Shown here: piece after piece, positions 17,463 through 25,115 of the stretch
How the letters are laid out: the number at the start of each line of letters is the position of its first letter
Numbering within the stretch: the stretch's first letter is position 1
Assembly: GCA_016714795.1 (NCBI GenBank)
Contig: JADKCA010000003.1
Location: 62,001 to 126,000 of the forward strand
From: Sphingomonadales bacterium
GTDB lineage: Bacteria > Pseudomonadota > Alphaproteobacteria > Sphingomonadales > Sphingomonadaceae
Direction of reading: 5' to 3'
Length of the DNA stretch: 64,000 bases
The notes under the pieces: model-generated
Databases searched by the model: none
The model's input: the letters and a program-made list of their open reading frames with translations, nothing else
What the model was told of the DNA's origin: nothing
Translations under genes and position numbers: made by a program

Positions 17463-17571
17463 CACCCCGCGGGGCCAACTTTAAGGACGCGACATCCGAA
17501 CATATCACAAACCCGACGGCGTGATTCTGCGCTCGTCGTTTTTGCTGTTCATGGCCGGAGCAAAGCGCTGA

Positions 17572-17595
17572 GATGGGACGGGTTGCCATCCGTCC
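17572..17595 (+). promoter_or_regulatory. Leader hairpins before rpsM
   Basis: Two mutually exclusive stems can form 25-48 nt before the rpsM start: GATGG (17572-17576) with CCATC (17586-17590), or GGACGG (17576-17581) with CCGTCC (17590-17595). Ribosomal operons are often controlled by leader RNA, so this may be such a site; no other support. Confidence 0.3.
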
Positions 17596-17619
17596 TGTGG
17601 AGCAGGAGAAAAGAGACTT

Positions 17620-17988
17620 ATGGCACGTATTGCAGGGGTCAACATCCCCACCAACAAGCGCGTTATCATCGCGCTCCAATATATTCACGGGATCGGCCAG
17701 GCCAAAGCTCGTGAAATCACCACCAAGCTCAACATTGCCGCTGAACGTCGCGTGCAGGATCTGACCGATCAGGAAGTCCTTCACATCCGCGAAGCGATCG
17801 ATGCCGACTATACGGTCGAGGGTGATCTTCGTCGCGAAACCGCGATGAACATCAAACGCCTGATGGATCTCGCATCCTATCGCGGCCTGCGTCATCGCAA
17901 GGGCCTGCCCGTCCGTGGCCAGCGCACGCACACCAATGCGCGCACCCGCAAGGGCAAGGCCAAGCCGATCGCCGGCAAGAAGAAGTAA
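17620..17988 (+). CDS. rpsM: 30S ribosomal protein S13
   Basis: A 122-residue S13, a head protein of the small subunit that contacts tRNA and the 50S bridge. 'GVNIPTNKRVIIALQYIHGIGQAKA' at the N-terminus and 'RRGLRHRKGLPVRGQRTHTNARTRKG' type sequence at the C-terminus are diagnostic. First gene of rpsM-rpsK-rpoA-rplQ. Unlike in many bacteria, secY and adk do not precede it; an LD-carboxypeptidase gene does, so a promoter is expected in the 157-bp spacer. Confidence 0.98.
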   Translation: MARIAGVNIPTNKRVIIALQYIHGIGQAKAREITTKLNIAAERRVQDLTDQEVLHIREAIDADYTVEGDLRRETAMNIKRLMDLASYRGLRHRKGLPVRGQRTHTNARTRKGKAKPIAGKKK

Positions 17989-18027
17989 AATTCGCGGCAG
18001 TCCTGGGGACTGTCCGGCAAATTTTAC
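17985..18027 (+). promoter_or_regulatory. Hairpin spanning the rpsM stop / rpsK leader
   Basis: Outer arms GTAAAATT (17985-17992) and AATTTTAC (18020-18027) enclose an inner stem CAGTCC (17998-18003) and GGACTG (18007-18012) with loop TGG. The rpsM stop codon lies in the left arm. It could be an intercistronic regulatory or RNA-processing element; a terminator is less likely because rpsK follows 43 bp later. Confidence 0.45.
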
Positions 18028-18070
18028 TCCATACCCGCTCAAACGCATATTCTAGAGCTAGGAATTCAAC

Positions 18071-18460
18071 ATGGCACGCGAACCACAGCGCATTCGTCGC
18101 CGCGAGCGCAAAAACATCACCGCAGGCGTCGCGCACGTCAATGCGAGCTTCAACAACACCATGATCACCATCACGGATGCACAGGGTAACGCGATTGCGT
18201 GGTCCTCTGCCGGGATGATGGGCTTCAAGGGCAGCCGCAAATCCACGCCGTACGCGGCGCAGGTGGCCGCTGAAGATGCCGGCAAGAAGGCCGCCGAACA
18301 TGGCGTCCGCACGCTGGAAGTGGAAGTGAAGGGTCCGGGTTCGGGCCGTGAATCTGCACTGCGCGCGCTTCAGGCCGTTGGCTTTACCATCACCTCGATC
18401 CGCGACGTGACGCCGATCCCGCACAATGGCGTGCGGCCCTCCAAGCGCCGCCGCGTCTGA
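18071..18460 (+). CDS. rpsK: 30S ribosomal protein S11
   Basis: A 129-residue S11, a platform protein of the small subunit. 'VAHVNASFNNTMITITDAQGNAIAWSSAG' and 'RDVTPIPHNGVRPSKRRRV' at the end are diagnostic and complete. Second gene of the alpha operon, 82 bp after rpsM and 107 bp before rpoA. Start ATG at 18071. Confidence 0.98.
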   Translation: MAREPQRIRRRERKNITAGVAHVNASFNNTMITITDAQGNAIAWSSAGMMGFKGSRKSTPYAAQVAAEDAGKKAAEHGVRTLEVEVKGPGSGRESALRALQAVGFTITSIRDVTPIPHNGVRPSKRRRV

Positions 18461-18567
18461 CGCGACCGTTCCAGGGTCCGGCCCGGCGCTGTGAGGAGCA
18501 GCAACGGGCCAAAAATTTTCTCAGGTGAAGGGCGGACGCGCCCCCACCCAACCCCAAGGGGAAGACC

Positions 18568-19632
18568 GTGGCAGTTAACACAAAGAACTGGCAGGAACTC
18601 AAGAAACCCGACACGCTGGACAAGAAGTCCGGTGGCGATGTGCTGCGCAAGGCAACCTTTGTTGCCGAACCGCTGGAGCGTGGCTTTGGCCTGACGCTGG
18701 GCAACGCGCTGCGCCGTGTGCTGCTGTCGTCGCTTCAGGGTGCCGCCGTCACCAGCATCAAGATCGAGAACGTGCTGCACGAATTCTCGTCGCTGGCCGG
18801 CGTCCGTGAAGACGTGACCGACATCGTGCTCAACGTGAAGCAGATCGCACTCAAGATGCAGGGCGAAACCGCCCGTCGTCTTCAGCTGTCTGCGACCGGT
18901 CCGTGCGACGTGACTGCGGGCATGATCGCGGTTTCGGGTGATACCGAAGTGATGAACCCCGAACTGGTGATCTGTCACCTTGATCAGGGCGCGACACTCA
19001 ACATGGAACTGACGGCTGATACCGGCAAGGGTTACATCCCCGCCGCGTCCAACCGTCCGGCAGATGCTCCCATCGGCCTGATCCCGGTTGATGCGCTCTA
19101 CTCGCCGGTGCGTCAGGTGGCCTATAAGGTGGAAAACACCCGCGTCGGCCAGGAACTGGACTATGACAAGCTGACGCTGACCATCGAAACCGATGGCACC
19201 GTCACTCCGGAAGATGCGCTCGCTTACTCGGCGCGCATCCTTCAGGACCAGCTTCAGCTGTTCGTCCATTTCGACGAAGCTCTGGCTGCCTCCAGCCCGA
19301 TGATCGGCGTGGCCGCTCCTTCGGCTGCGGCGGAAAGCAGCGGTGACAGCAACCAGATCAACCGCTACCTGCTCAAGAAGGTGGACGAGCTGGAACTGTC
19401 CGTGCGCTCGGCCAACTGCCTGAAGAACGACAATATCATCTATATTGGCGATCTGGTGCAGAAGACCGAAGCCGAAATGCTCCGCACGCCGAATTTCGGC
19501 CGCAAGTCCCTGAACGAAATCAAGGAAGTGCTGTCGTCCATGGGTCTGCGTCTGGGCATGGACATCCCCGGATGGCCGCCGGAAAACATCGAAGACATGG
19601 CCAAGAAGCTCGAACAGGAGCTGCTGGGCTGA
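18568..19632 (+). CDS. rpoA: RNA polymerase subunit alpha
   Basis: A 354-residue alpha subunit. The N-terminal assembly domain contains 'GFGLTLGNALRRVLLSSLQGAAVTSIKI'; the C-terminal domain that contacts UP elements and activators has 'LKNDNIIYIGDLVQKTEAEMLRTPNFGRKSLNEIKEVL'. The start is GTG at 18568 after AAGGGGAAG, 6 nt spacing. The linker between the domains (about residues 245-265) is rich in Ala and Ser. Third gene of the operon. No anomaly. Confidence 0.98.
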   Translation: MAVNTKNWQELKKPDTLDKKSGGDVLRKATFVAEPLERGFGLTLGNALRRVLLSSLQGAAVTSIKIENVLHEFSSLAGVREDVTDIVLNVKQIALKMQGETARRLQLSATGPCDVTAGMIAVSGDTEVMNPELVICHLDQGATLNMELTADTGKGYIPAASNRPADAPIGLIPVDALYSPVRQVAYKVENTRVGQELDYDKLTLTIETDGTVTPEDALAYSARILQDQLQLFVHFDEALAASSPMIGVAAPSAAAESSGDSNQINRYLLKKVDELELSVRSANCLKNDNIIYIGDLVQKTEAEMLRTPNFGRKSLNEIKEVLSSMGLRLGMDIPGWPPENIEDMAKKLEQELLG

Positions 19633-19749
19633 ACCCCATCCCCTTCCCTGCCTTCGGGCGGGGAAGGACCGGCCTTTCGGCAACGGGCCTGATACATTGC
19701 CTGCTATGGGGTACCTTGAACGGCCCCCTATCGAACGAAGGAAAAGACC

Positions 19750-20160
19750 ATGCGTCATCGCGTTGGCGGCCGTAAGCTGAGCCGCACCTCTGCCCACCGT
19801 ACCGCCCTGTTCCGCAACATGGCGGCAGCGCTCATCAAGCATGAGCAGATCACCACGACCTTGCCCAAGGCCAAGGAACTGCGTCCCTATGTCGAAAAGC
19901 TGGTAACGCTGGCGAAGCGCGGTGGCCTGTCCAACCGCCGTCTGGCCCATGCCCGCCTGCTGGATGATGCCCAGCTGCGCAAGCTGTTCGACGTGCTGGC
20001 CGAACGCTACAAGGATCGCAACGGCGGCTATACCCGCGTCATCAAGGCCGGTTTCCGCGGCACCGACGCGGCTGCCATGGCCGTGATCGAATTCGTGGAT
20101 CGTGATGTCGATGCCAAGGGTCAGGACAGCGGCCCGGTTGCATCAGACGACGAAGAATAA
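19750..20160 (+). CDS. rplQ: 50S ribosomal protein L17
   Basis: A 136-residue L17. 'MRHRVGGRKLSRTSAHRTALFRNMAAALIKHEQITTTLPKAKELRP' type N-terminus is diagnostic. The last 15 residues are acidic (QDSGPVASDDEE), a lineage-specific tail. Last gene of the operon, 117 bp after rpoA, preceded by AAGGAAAAG. A strong inverted repeat follows the stop at 20171. Confidence 0.98.
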   Translation: MRHRVGGRKLSRTSAHRTALFRNMAAALIKHEQITTTLPKAKELRPYVEKLVTLAKRGGLSNRRLAHARLLDDAQLRKLFDVLAERYKDRNGGYTRVIKAGFRGTDAAAMAVIEFVDRDVDAKGQDSGPVASDDEE

Positions 20161-20170
20161 ACCCGATCCA

Positions 20171-20211
20171 CGTCGTCCTGAGCCGGTCGAAGGACAAGGC
20201 TCAGGACGACG
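20171..20211. repeat. Dispersed inverted repeat, copy 2, after rplQ
   Basis: CGTCGTCCTGAGCC (20171-20184) and GGCTCAGGACGACG (20198-20211), a perfect 14-bp stem with a 13-nt loop GGTCGAAGGACAA. It is the same family as the copies at 13919, 21537, 57011 and 63270, but more compact, and could form an RNA stem that ends or protects the alpha-operon transcript. No T-run follows. Confidence 0.85.
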
Positions 20212-20239
20212 GTCGGGATTGTGGACCTGAGGAGCCCCC

Positions 20240-20758
20240 ATGCTGCAGACCGATGAAGAACAGATCGTCTGGCAGGGCCGCTTCATCACCACCAAAACAC
20301 GCGGCAAATGGGAATATGTCTCCCGCGCGCGCGGCATCAAGGCGGCGGTCATTCTCGCCGTGGAGGATGCGCACGTTCTGCTGGTCGAGCAATTCCGCGT
20401 GCCGCTGGGCGTTCCCTGCCTTGAACTGCCCGCCGGGCTGATCGGCGATCACGAACCCGGTGAAGACGCAGGCCTCGCTGCCGCGCGCGAACTGGAAGAA
20501 GAAACCGGATACCGCGCGGAGCGGATCGAGTTTCTCGGCGAATTCTATTCCTCCCCCGGCATGGTCAGCGAGAGCTTTTTCTTCGTGCAGGCGCATGGCC
20601 TCACCAAGGTCAGCGACGGCGGCGGCGTGGATGGGGAGAATATCACCGTCCACCGCGTGGCCTTGGCAGACCTGCCCGGCTTCATCGCTGCCAAGCGAGC
20701 CGAAGGCTGCGGCATCGACGCCAAGGTGTTGACGCTGCTGATGGGGCAGATAATCTGA
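20240..20758 (+). CDS. Nudix hydrolase (ADP-ribose pyrophosphatase-like)
   Basis: A 172-residue Nudix protein. The complete Nudix box spans residues 69-91, with E75, R83-E84 and E87-E88 in place ('REL.EETGY'). The 'YVSRARGIKAAVILAVEDAHVLLVEQFRVP' lead-in and the 'PAG' before the box match ADP-sugar pyrophosphatases such as NudF. Substrate is inferred only. Start ATG at 20240 after GAGGAG. The permease gene begins 1 bp after its stop. Confidence 0.88.
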   Translation: MLQTDEEQIVWQGRFITTKTRGKWEYVSRARGIKAAVILAVEDAHVLLVEQFRVPLGVPCLELPAGLIGDHEPGEDAGLAAARELEEETGYRAERIEFLGEFYSSPGMVSESFFFVQAHGLTKVSDGGGVDGENITVHRVALADLPGFIAAKRAEGCGIDAKVLTLLMGQII

Positions 20759-20759
20759 C

Positions 20760-21512
20760 ATGGAATCGGGCTGGGCTCTTGCATTTCCCCTGCTCGCACT
20801 CGCCGGCTTGATGACATTGGTCGCCGCGGCCATTCGCGGGCTGACCGGCTTCGGCATGGCGATCATCCTCGTCCCCCTGCTCGGCTTGATCGTCCGCCCC
20901 GATGAGGCGGTCATCATCGCTATCCTGCTGCAACTCTTCATCGCGCCTGTCGGCATCAGCAAGATCGTGCGCGACGCGGATCGTGCGAGTGCAGGCCTGA
21001 TCGTGGGTGCGGCGATGATCGCCACGCCATTCGGCGTCTGGTTCCTCGCCCAGACCGCGCCCGATATGGCGCGTGTCATCATCGCCGCGATTGCCCTGAT
21101 CGCCTTCCTGCTGGTGCTGTTGCCGCCACGTCCGCACAGCAAGCCCGGCACGGTGGAAACCTTGCTCACCGGGCTGGCAGCAGGCGCGCTCACGGGCTTT
21201 GCTGCCATGCCGGGGCCGCCGGTTGTCCCCTATTACCTCCGCCAGACCATCACCCCAGAGCGCGCCCGCGCCTCCATGCTGCTCGTCTTTTTCGGGACGG
21301 CGATTGCCGCCACGCTCTCATCCTATCTGCTGGGCCTGATCAATCCGAAGATCCTTTCACTCTCCATCCTGCTCTTTCCCACCGTGCTGATCGGCAACTG
21401 GCTGGGCAGCATGGCGTTTGGCCGCATTTCAGAGCGCGTGTGGCGCTCCGCTGTGGCGCTGATCCTCGGGCTGGCCGGGTTCAGCGCAGTGTGGCGATTG
21501 ATCCAGAGCTGA
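20760..21512 (+). CDS. TauE/SafE family membrane permease
   Basis: A 250-residue integral membrane protein with about eight hydrophobic segments and the family's duplicated 'GLTGFG' (residues 23-28) and 'GALTGFAAMPGPPVVPYYL' motifs. TauE/SafE proteins export sulfite, sulfoacetate or other organic anions; the substrate here is not known. It starts 1 bp after the Nudix stop, so the two are co-transcribed. A copy of the dispersed inverted repeat follows. Confidence 0.88.
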   Translation: MESGWALAFPLLALAGLMTLVAAAIRGLTGFGMAIILVPLLGLIVRPDEAVIIAILLQLFIAPVGISKIVRDADRASAGLIVGAAMIATPFGVWFLAQTAPDMARVIIAAIALIAFLLVLLPPRPHSKPGTVETLLTGLAAGALTGFAAMPGPPVVPYYLRQTITPERARASMLLVFFGTAIAATLSSYLLGLINPKILSLSILLFPTVLIGNWLGSMAFGRISERVWRSAVALILGLAGFSAVWRLIQS

Positions 21513-21536
21513 GCCGGGACTAGGGTAATCCGCACC

Positions 21537-21617
21537 CGCCGTCCTGAGCTTGTCGAACGACCGTTTTTCTTTTCTCAACAGAGGCAAGAGCCGTCCTTCG
21601 ACAAGCTCAGGACGGCG
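21537..21617. repeat. Dispersed inverted repeat, copy 3
   Basis: Left arm CGCCGTCCTGAGCTTGTCG from 21537 and right arm CGACAAGCTCAGGACGGCG ending at 21617, perfect 19-bp complements; the next few bases inside both arms also pair in part. About 43 bp separate them. It lies 26 bp before the class II aldolase start. Confidence 0.88.
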
Positions 21618-21643
21618 CGCAATTCTCGAACAAGGATCATCCC

Positions 21644-22408
21644 ATGGCCACCGTCCTGTCCCGCAAGAGCCGCTATAGCGAAGCCGAATGGGCTGCCCGG
21701 CAGGAACTGGCCGCCTGTTACCGCGTTTTTGCGATGATGGGCTGGGATGAGCTGATCTATAACCACATCACCGTGAAGGTGCCGGATGAAGAAGAATCCT
21801 ACCTCATCAACCCCTATGGCATGCACTTCAGCGAAATCACCGCCTCCAGCCTGATCAAGGTCGATATTGATGGCAATAAGGTGGATGCGGACAATCCTTG
21901 GGCAATCAACAAGGCGGGGTTTGTTCAGCACAGCCTGTTCCACCGCGTGCTGCCAGATGTCCATGCCATCATCCACACGCACACCACCGCCACAACCGCA
22001 GTCTGTTCGGTCAAGGGGGGGCTGAAACCCAGCAATTTCTATGCGTGCATGCTGGAAGGGCGTCTCGCCTGGCATGATTTTGAAGGCATTACCGTGCGCG
22101 AGGATGAAGGCCCCAACTTTCTGAAAAGCCTGGGGACCAAGCGGATCATGATGCTGAAGAACCACGGCCCGGTGGTGATGGGCAAAACGCTGCCGCACGC
22201 TTTCCTGAATTACTGGGTGCTTCAGCGCGCGTGCGAGATCCAGCTCGCCACCGCCTCGATGGGTGCGCCGATTGAGGTCGATATGGCGGTGATCAACACG
22301 CACCAGCGCGATTCCAGGCAGGTGCAACTGCCCGGTGGCCCCGGACGCGCCGAATTTGACGCGATGGTGCGCAAGGTCGACAAGATCGACACGAGCTGGC
22401 GGGATTGA
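21644..22408 (+). CDS. Class II aldolase/adducin family protein
   Basis: A 254-residue class II aldolase/adducin domain protein. Zinc ligands are visible: the paired histidines in 'VHAIIHTHTTATTAV' and the later His in 'MMLKNHGPVVMG'. The family includes sugar-phosphate aldolases, decarboxylases and dehydratases; this sub-branch has no settled reaction, so only the fold is called. Start ATG at 21644 after AAGGATCATCCC. The ferredoxin-type gene follows 9 bp after the stop on the same strand. Confidence 0.88.
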   Translation: MATVLSRKSRYSEAEWAARQELAACYRVFAMMGWDELIYNHITVKVPDEEESYLINPYGMHFSEITASSLIKVDIDGNKVDADNPWAINKAGFVQHSLFHRVLPDVHAIIHTHTTATTAVCSVKGGLKPSNFYACMLEGRLAWHDFEGITVREDEGPNFLKSLGTKRIMMLKNHGPVVMGKTLPHAFLNYWVLQRACEIQLATASMGAPIEVDMAVINTHQRDSRQVQLPGGPGRAEFDAMVRKVDKIDTSWRD

Positions 22409-22417
22409 TCGCAGCCC

Positions 22418-22963
22418 ATGTCAAAGCTCACCGTCAACAACCAGCCCGTTGAGTTCCGGATGGACCCGGAAACGCCTTTGCTCTGGGCGTTGCGCGATGG
22501 GGCCAATCTGACCGGCACCAAATATGGCTGCGGCACGGGAGAGTGTGGGGCCTGCACGGTTGATGTCGATGGCAAGCCCGTTCTGTCCTGCATGGCCAGT
22601 GTCGGATCACTGGAAGGGACTGTCGTCACCACCATAGAGGGCCTCTCTCGGGACCGCTCCCACCCCGTGCAGCAGGCCTTTGCCGCTGAAGGCGTGGTGC
22701 AGTGCGGATTTTGCACGCCGGGCATGATCATGGCGGCCTCGATGCTGCTCAAAACCAATCCAACCCCCAGCGATGCAGACATCAACGCCGCCATCACCAA
22801 CTTGTGCCCGTGCGGCGTCTATCCCCGCATCCGCCGCGCCATTCGCCGTGCCGCGCGGGTCATGGCAGGGCAGGAAACCATCGCTGCCGCACCGCCGCCG
22901 GGAATCATGCCCGATGATGCGGCCCGCGCCGTGCCCGCTTTGTCACCGCCTGCCAAGCGCTGA
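22418..22963 (+). CDS. (2Fe-2S) small subunit of xanthine dehydrogenase/isoquinoline oxidoreductase family
   Basis: A 181-residue electron-transfer subunit with two [2Fe-2S] clusters: plant-ferredoxin type C38, C43, C46, C58 ('CGTGECGACTVD...SCM') and the helical second cluster C96, C99, C130, C132 ('CGFCTPGM...CPCG'). It matches the small subunit of isoquinoline 1-oxidoreductase/aldehyde dehydrogenase (IorA, YagT type). Such proteins work with a molybdopterin-binding large subunit, usually encoded next door. Here the next gene is an unrelated RcnB protein, so the partner is missing or elsewhere. The last 25 residues are a Pro/Ala-rich tail. Confidence 0.92.
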   Translation: MSKLTVNNQPVEFRMDPETPLLWALRDGANLTGTKYGCGTGECGACTVDVDGKPVLSCMASVGSLEGTVVTTIEGLSRDRSHPVQQAFAAEGVVQCGFCTPGMIMAASMLLKTNPTPSDADINAAITNLCPCGVYPRIRRAIRRAARVMAGQETIAAAPPPGIMPDDAARAVPALSPPAKR

Positions 22964-23077
22964 CACGCGCCGCTTTATGGTGTTGAGATTCCATTAAGCA
23001 ACGCGACAGCATCGAATCGGCAATCTCCCATCCAAGGCACGACCGAATGGCGAGTCGCGCGTTTTGAAGGAGTTGGG

Positions 23078-24106
23078 TTGATGCGTTTTGTAGCCCTTGC
23101 CCTGTTCTTGGCGAGCACCGGCCTGAGCCCGGCCTTCGCCGCACCCGATGGTCGGATTGACCGCTCAAGCGAACGCGTTGATGCACCAGCGACACGTCCT
23201 GCTCCCATGCAGGTCGCGGATCGCGGCGGCCATGGCGGCGGCTGGCAAGGCCGGTCCGGCGGCATCGGCAGCGGCGGACGCCAAAGCGGCGGTGGGCACC
23301 AAAGTGGTGGTGGACACCAAAGTGGTGGACAAGGCGGCGGATGGCGCTCTTCGGGTGGTGGGCAGGCCCAATCCGGCGGCGGCTGGCAGGGGCGCAGCGG
23401 TGGCGGCGACTCAGGCGGGTGGCGCCAGCGCTCCACGCCGCAGGTTTCCACGCCCGTTCCGCAAGCATCCCCCCCGGTGCAGCGCGACTGGAATGGCGGT
23501 GGCAATCGCTGGCAGGGCAGGCAGGATCGCGTGGGCACACCAGCGCCCGGCGGAACATTTGACCGCAACGGCAATGGTCGCGTTGATCGCAGCTGGGATC
23601 GCAACCGCAACGGCGTGGTGGACCGGCAATGGGATCGCAACCGCGATGGCAATCTGGACCGCCGCTGGGATCGCAACGGCAATGGCAATCTGGACCGTCG
23701 CTGGGACCGCAACAATGACAACCGCCCGGACCGGAATTGGGATCGCAGCCGCAACGGAAACCGTTATGGTTATGATCGCGGACGCGACCGCAATGACTGG
23801 AGCCGCAGCTGGCGCAACGATCGCCGCTATGACTGGCATAATTATCGCAATTACAACCGCGATTATTACCGCATGTCGCGCTATGTGAACCCATATGGTT
23901 ATGGATATGGGTATCAGCGCTTCGGTATCGGATTTTACCTCGACTCGCTGTTCTACAGTTCCTCCTACTGGATCAATGATCCCTGGGCCTATCGCCTGCC
24001 CCCGGCTTATGGCGGGTATCGCTGGGTTCGCTATTATGACGATGTGCTGCTGATCGATGTGGCCAGCGGCTATGTGGTAGACGTGATCCACGACTTTTTC
24101 TGGTAG
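23078..24106 (+). CDS. RcnB-like exported protein with Asp/Asn-rich repeats
   Basis: A 342-residue protein with a signal peptide (residues 1-22, ending LSPAFAAPDG). Residues about 45-130 are Gly/Gln/Ser-rich low complexity (GGGHQSGGGHQSGG). Residues 161-232 are six 12-residue repeats WDRNxNGxxDRx. The C-terminal 90 residues ('RYYDDVLLIDVASGYVVDVIHDFFW') are the RcnB domain, known from a periplasmic protein linked to Ni/Co homeostasis. Metal binding by the repeats is inference. Start follows AAGGAG; a terminator follows the stop. Confidence 0.82.
   Translation: MMRFVALALFLASTGLSPAFAAPDGRIDRSSERVDAPATRPAPMQVADRGGHGGGWQGRSGGIGSGGRQSGGGHQSGGGHQSGGQGGGWRSSGGGQAQSGGGWQGRSGGGDSGGWRQRSTPQVSTPVPQASPPVQRDWNGGGNRWQGRQDRVGTPAPGGTFDRNGNGRVDRSWDRNRNGVVDRQWDRNRDGNLDRRWDRNGNGNLDRRWDRNNDNRPDRNWDRSRNGNRYGYDRGRDRNDWSRSWRNDRRYDWHNYRNYNRDYYRMSRYVNPYGYGYGYQRFGIGFYLDSLFYSSSYWINDPWAYRLPPAYGGYRWVRYYDDVLLIDVASGYVVDVIHDFFW
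23558..23773 (+). repeat. Six 36-bp in-frame repeats inside the RcnB-like gene
   Basis: Each unit encodes 12 residues of the form (W/F)DRNGNGxxDRx. Units 1-4 fit a DxNxNGxxD calcium-loop pattern well; units 5 and 6 decay (WDRNNDNRPDRN, WDRSRNGNRYGY). The periodicity produces long spurious open frames on the other strand. Confidence 0.9.
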
Positions 24107-24121
24107 GCCAGAGCCCAATGA

Positions 24122-24148
24122 GGGGGAGTGGCAACGCTCCCCCTTTTT
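24122..24148 (+). terminator. Rho-independent terminator after the RcnB-like gene
   Basis: GGGGGAG (24122-24128) pairs with CTCCCCC (24137-24143), loop of 8 nt, followed at once by TTTTT (24144-24148). It lies 15 bp after the stop codon. Confidence 0.9.
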
Positions 24149-24185
24149 GCTGGCATTTCAAGCGCCCGCGCCGCACTGTCCGCGC

Positions 24186-24783
24186 ATGACAGAACCCAAG
24201 CTGATCCATTTTGAACCCGGCGCCATCCTGTTCCGTCCGTCCGATCCCTGCATGGGCTTTGTGCAGGTTCATGCAGGAACGGTGCGGGTCTCGCTGATCG
24301 CGGAGAATGGGCGCGAGATTACGCTTTACCGGGTGAAGCCGGGTGAAGTCTGCCTCCAGACATTTTCCTGCCTCGTTGAATCTCACCCCCTATTCCGCAG
24401 AAGGGGTGGCGGAATCTGCGCTGGACATAGAGATCATCCCGGTGCCGGATTTCCAGCGCCGGATCGTCGATGATGCCCGATTTAGAGAACAGTTGTTCGC
24501 GGCGGTGGCCCATCGCTTTGCCGATCTGGAGCAACTGGTGGAGGACGTCGCGCTGACCGGATTCGAAGCGCGCCTCGCCCGCACGCTCCTGCGGCTCAAG
24601 GATGACGCCGGCCAGGTCTCTGCCACGCACGAAGCGCTGGCGATGGAGACGGGCTCCGGTCGGGCGGTTGTCAGCCGCCAGCTTGGGGCCTTTGCCCGTG
24701 ACGGCTATGTCTCGATGACGCGCGGCAGCATCATTGTGTTGCGGCCTGACATTCTTGAAAGCCTTGCCCATCCCGAACTGTGA
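24186..24783 (+). pseudogene. Crp/Fnr-family regulator interrupted by a +1 frameshift
   Basis: The first part (from ATG at 24186) reads as a cyclic-nucleotide-binding-type fold: 'FEPGAILFRPSDPCMGFVQVHAGTVRVSLIAENGREITLYRVKPGEVCLQTFSCLVES', then goes out of frame. The next frame continues the same family as 'PYSAEGVAESALDIEIIPVPDFQRRI', followed by a winged HTH ('SATHEALAMETGSGRAVVSRQLGAFARDGYVSM'). Removing one C from the CCCCC run at 24386-24390 joins them perfectly (…ESHPYSAEG…), giving about 198 residues. It is either a sequencing error or a real homopolymer slip. It precedes the DUF2892 gene by 71 bp and probably regulates it. Confidence 0.85.
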
Positions 24784-24854
24784 CCAAGTCACCGACAGCA
24801 TGGCCGCTTGCGCCTAAACCCCTTTCACGGGTTTTGGAAAAAAGGAGAAACACC

Positions 24855-25040
24855 ATGCCGTGCAACGAAGGAAAAACCGATCGCACCCTGCGCGTTATCG
24901 CGGGCCTCATCCTGCTCTCGCTGGTGTTTGTCGGCCCGCAAACGCCCTGGGGCTGGGTTGGCCTTGTTCCGCTGCTGACCGGCGTGTTCGGTTTCTGCCC
25001 TGCATATACGTTGCTGGGGATCAACACCTGCAAGCGGTGA
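24855..25040 (+). CDS. DUF2892 (YgaP-like) small membrane protein
   Basis: A 61-residue protein with two hydrophobic segments (about 15-30 and 34-52) and the conserved 'CNEGKTDRTLRVIAGLILL' and 'FCPAYTLLGINTC' motifs of DUF2892. In some proteins this domain is fused to rhodanese. The ATG at 24855 follows AAAGGAG by 6 nt. Placement after a Crp/Fnr gene suggests redox or sulfur-related control, as inference. Confidence 0.88.
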   Translation: MPCNEGKTDRTLRVIAGLILLSLVFVGPQTPWGWVGLVPLLTGVFGFCPAYTLLGINTCKR

Positions 25041-25115
25041 GGCTTAAAGTCAGATGACTATGCAATAACCCGCTCATCGTGAGGAGCGGCTTGCTTCACC
25101 GTAATGTCATAGGCT

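Noticed and set aside
22905..23894. Minus-strand frame rich in Cys, Gly and Asp (CDPSGGPDCH repeats)
   Set aside because: It is the reverse reading of the 36-bp repeats in the RcnB-like gene; codon pattern and ribosome site favour the + strand gene.
23411..24118. Minus-strand Ala/Ile/Val-rich frame that looks like a membrane protein
   Set aside because: It is also a shadow of the RcnB repeats; no start signal, and it includes the terminator of the + strand gene.
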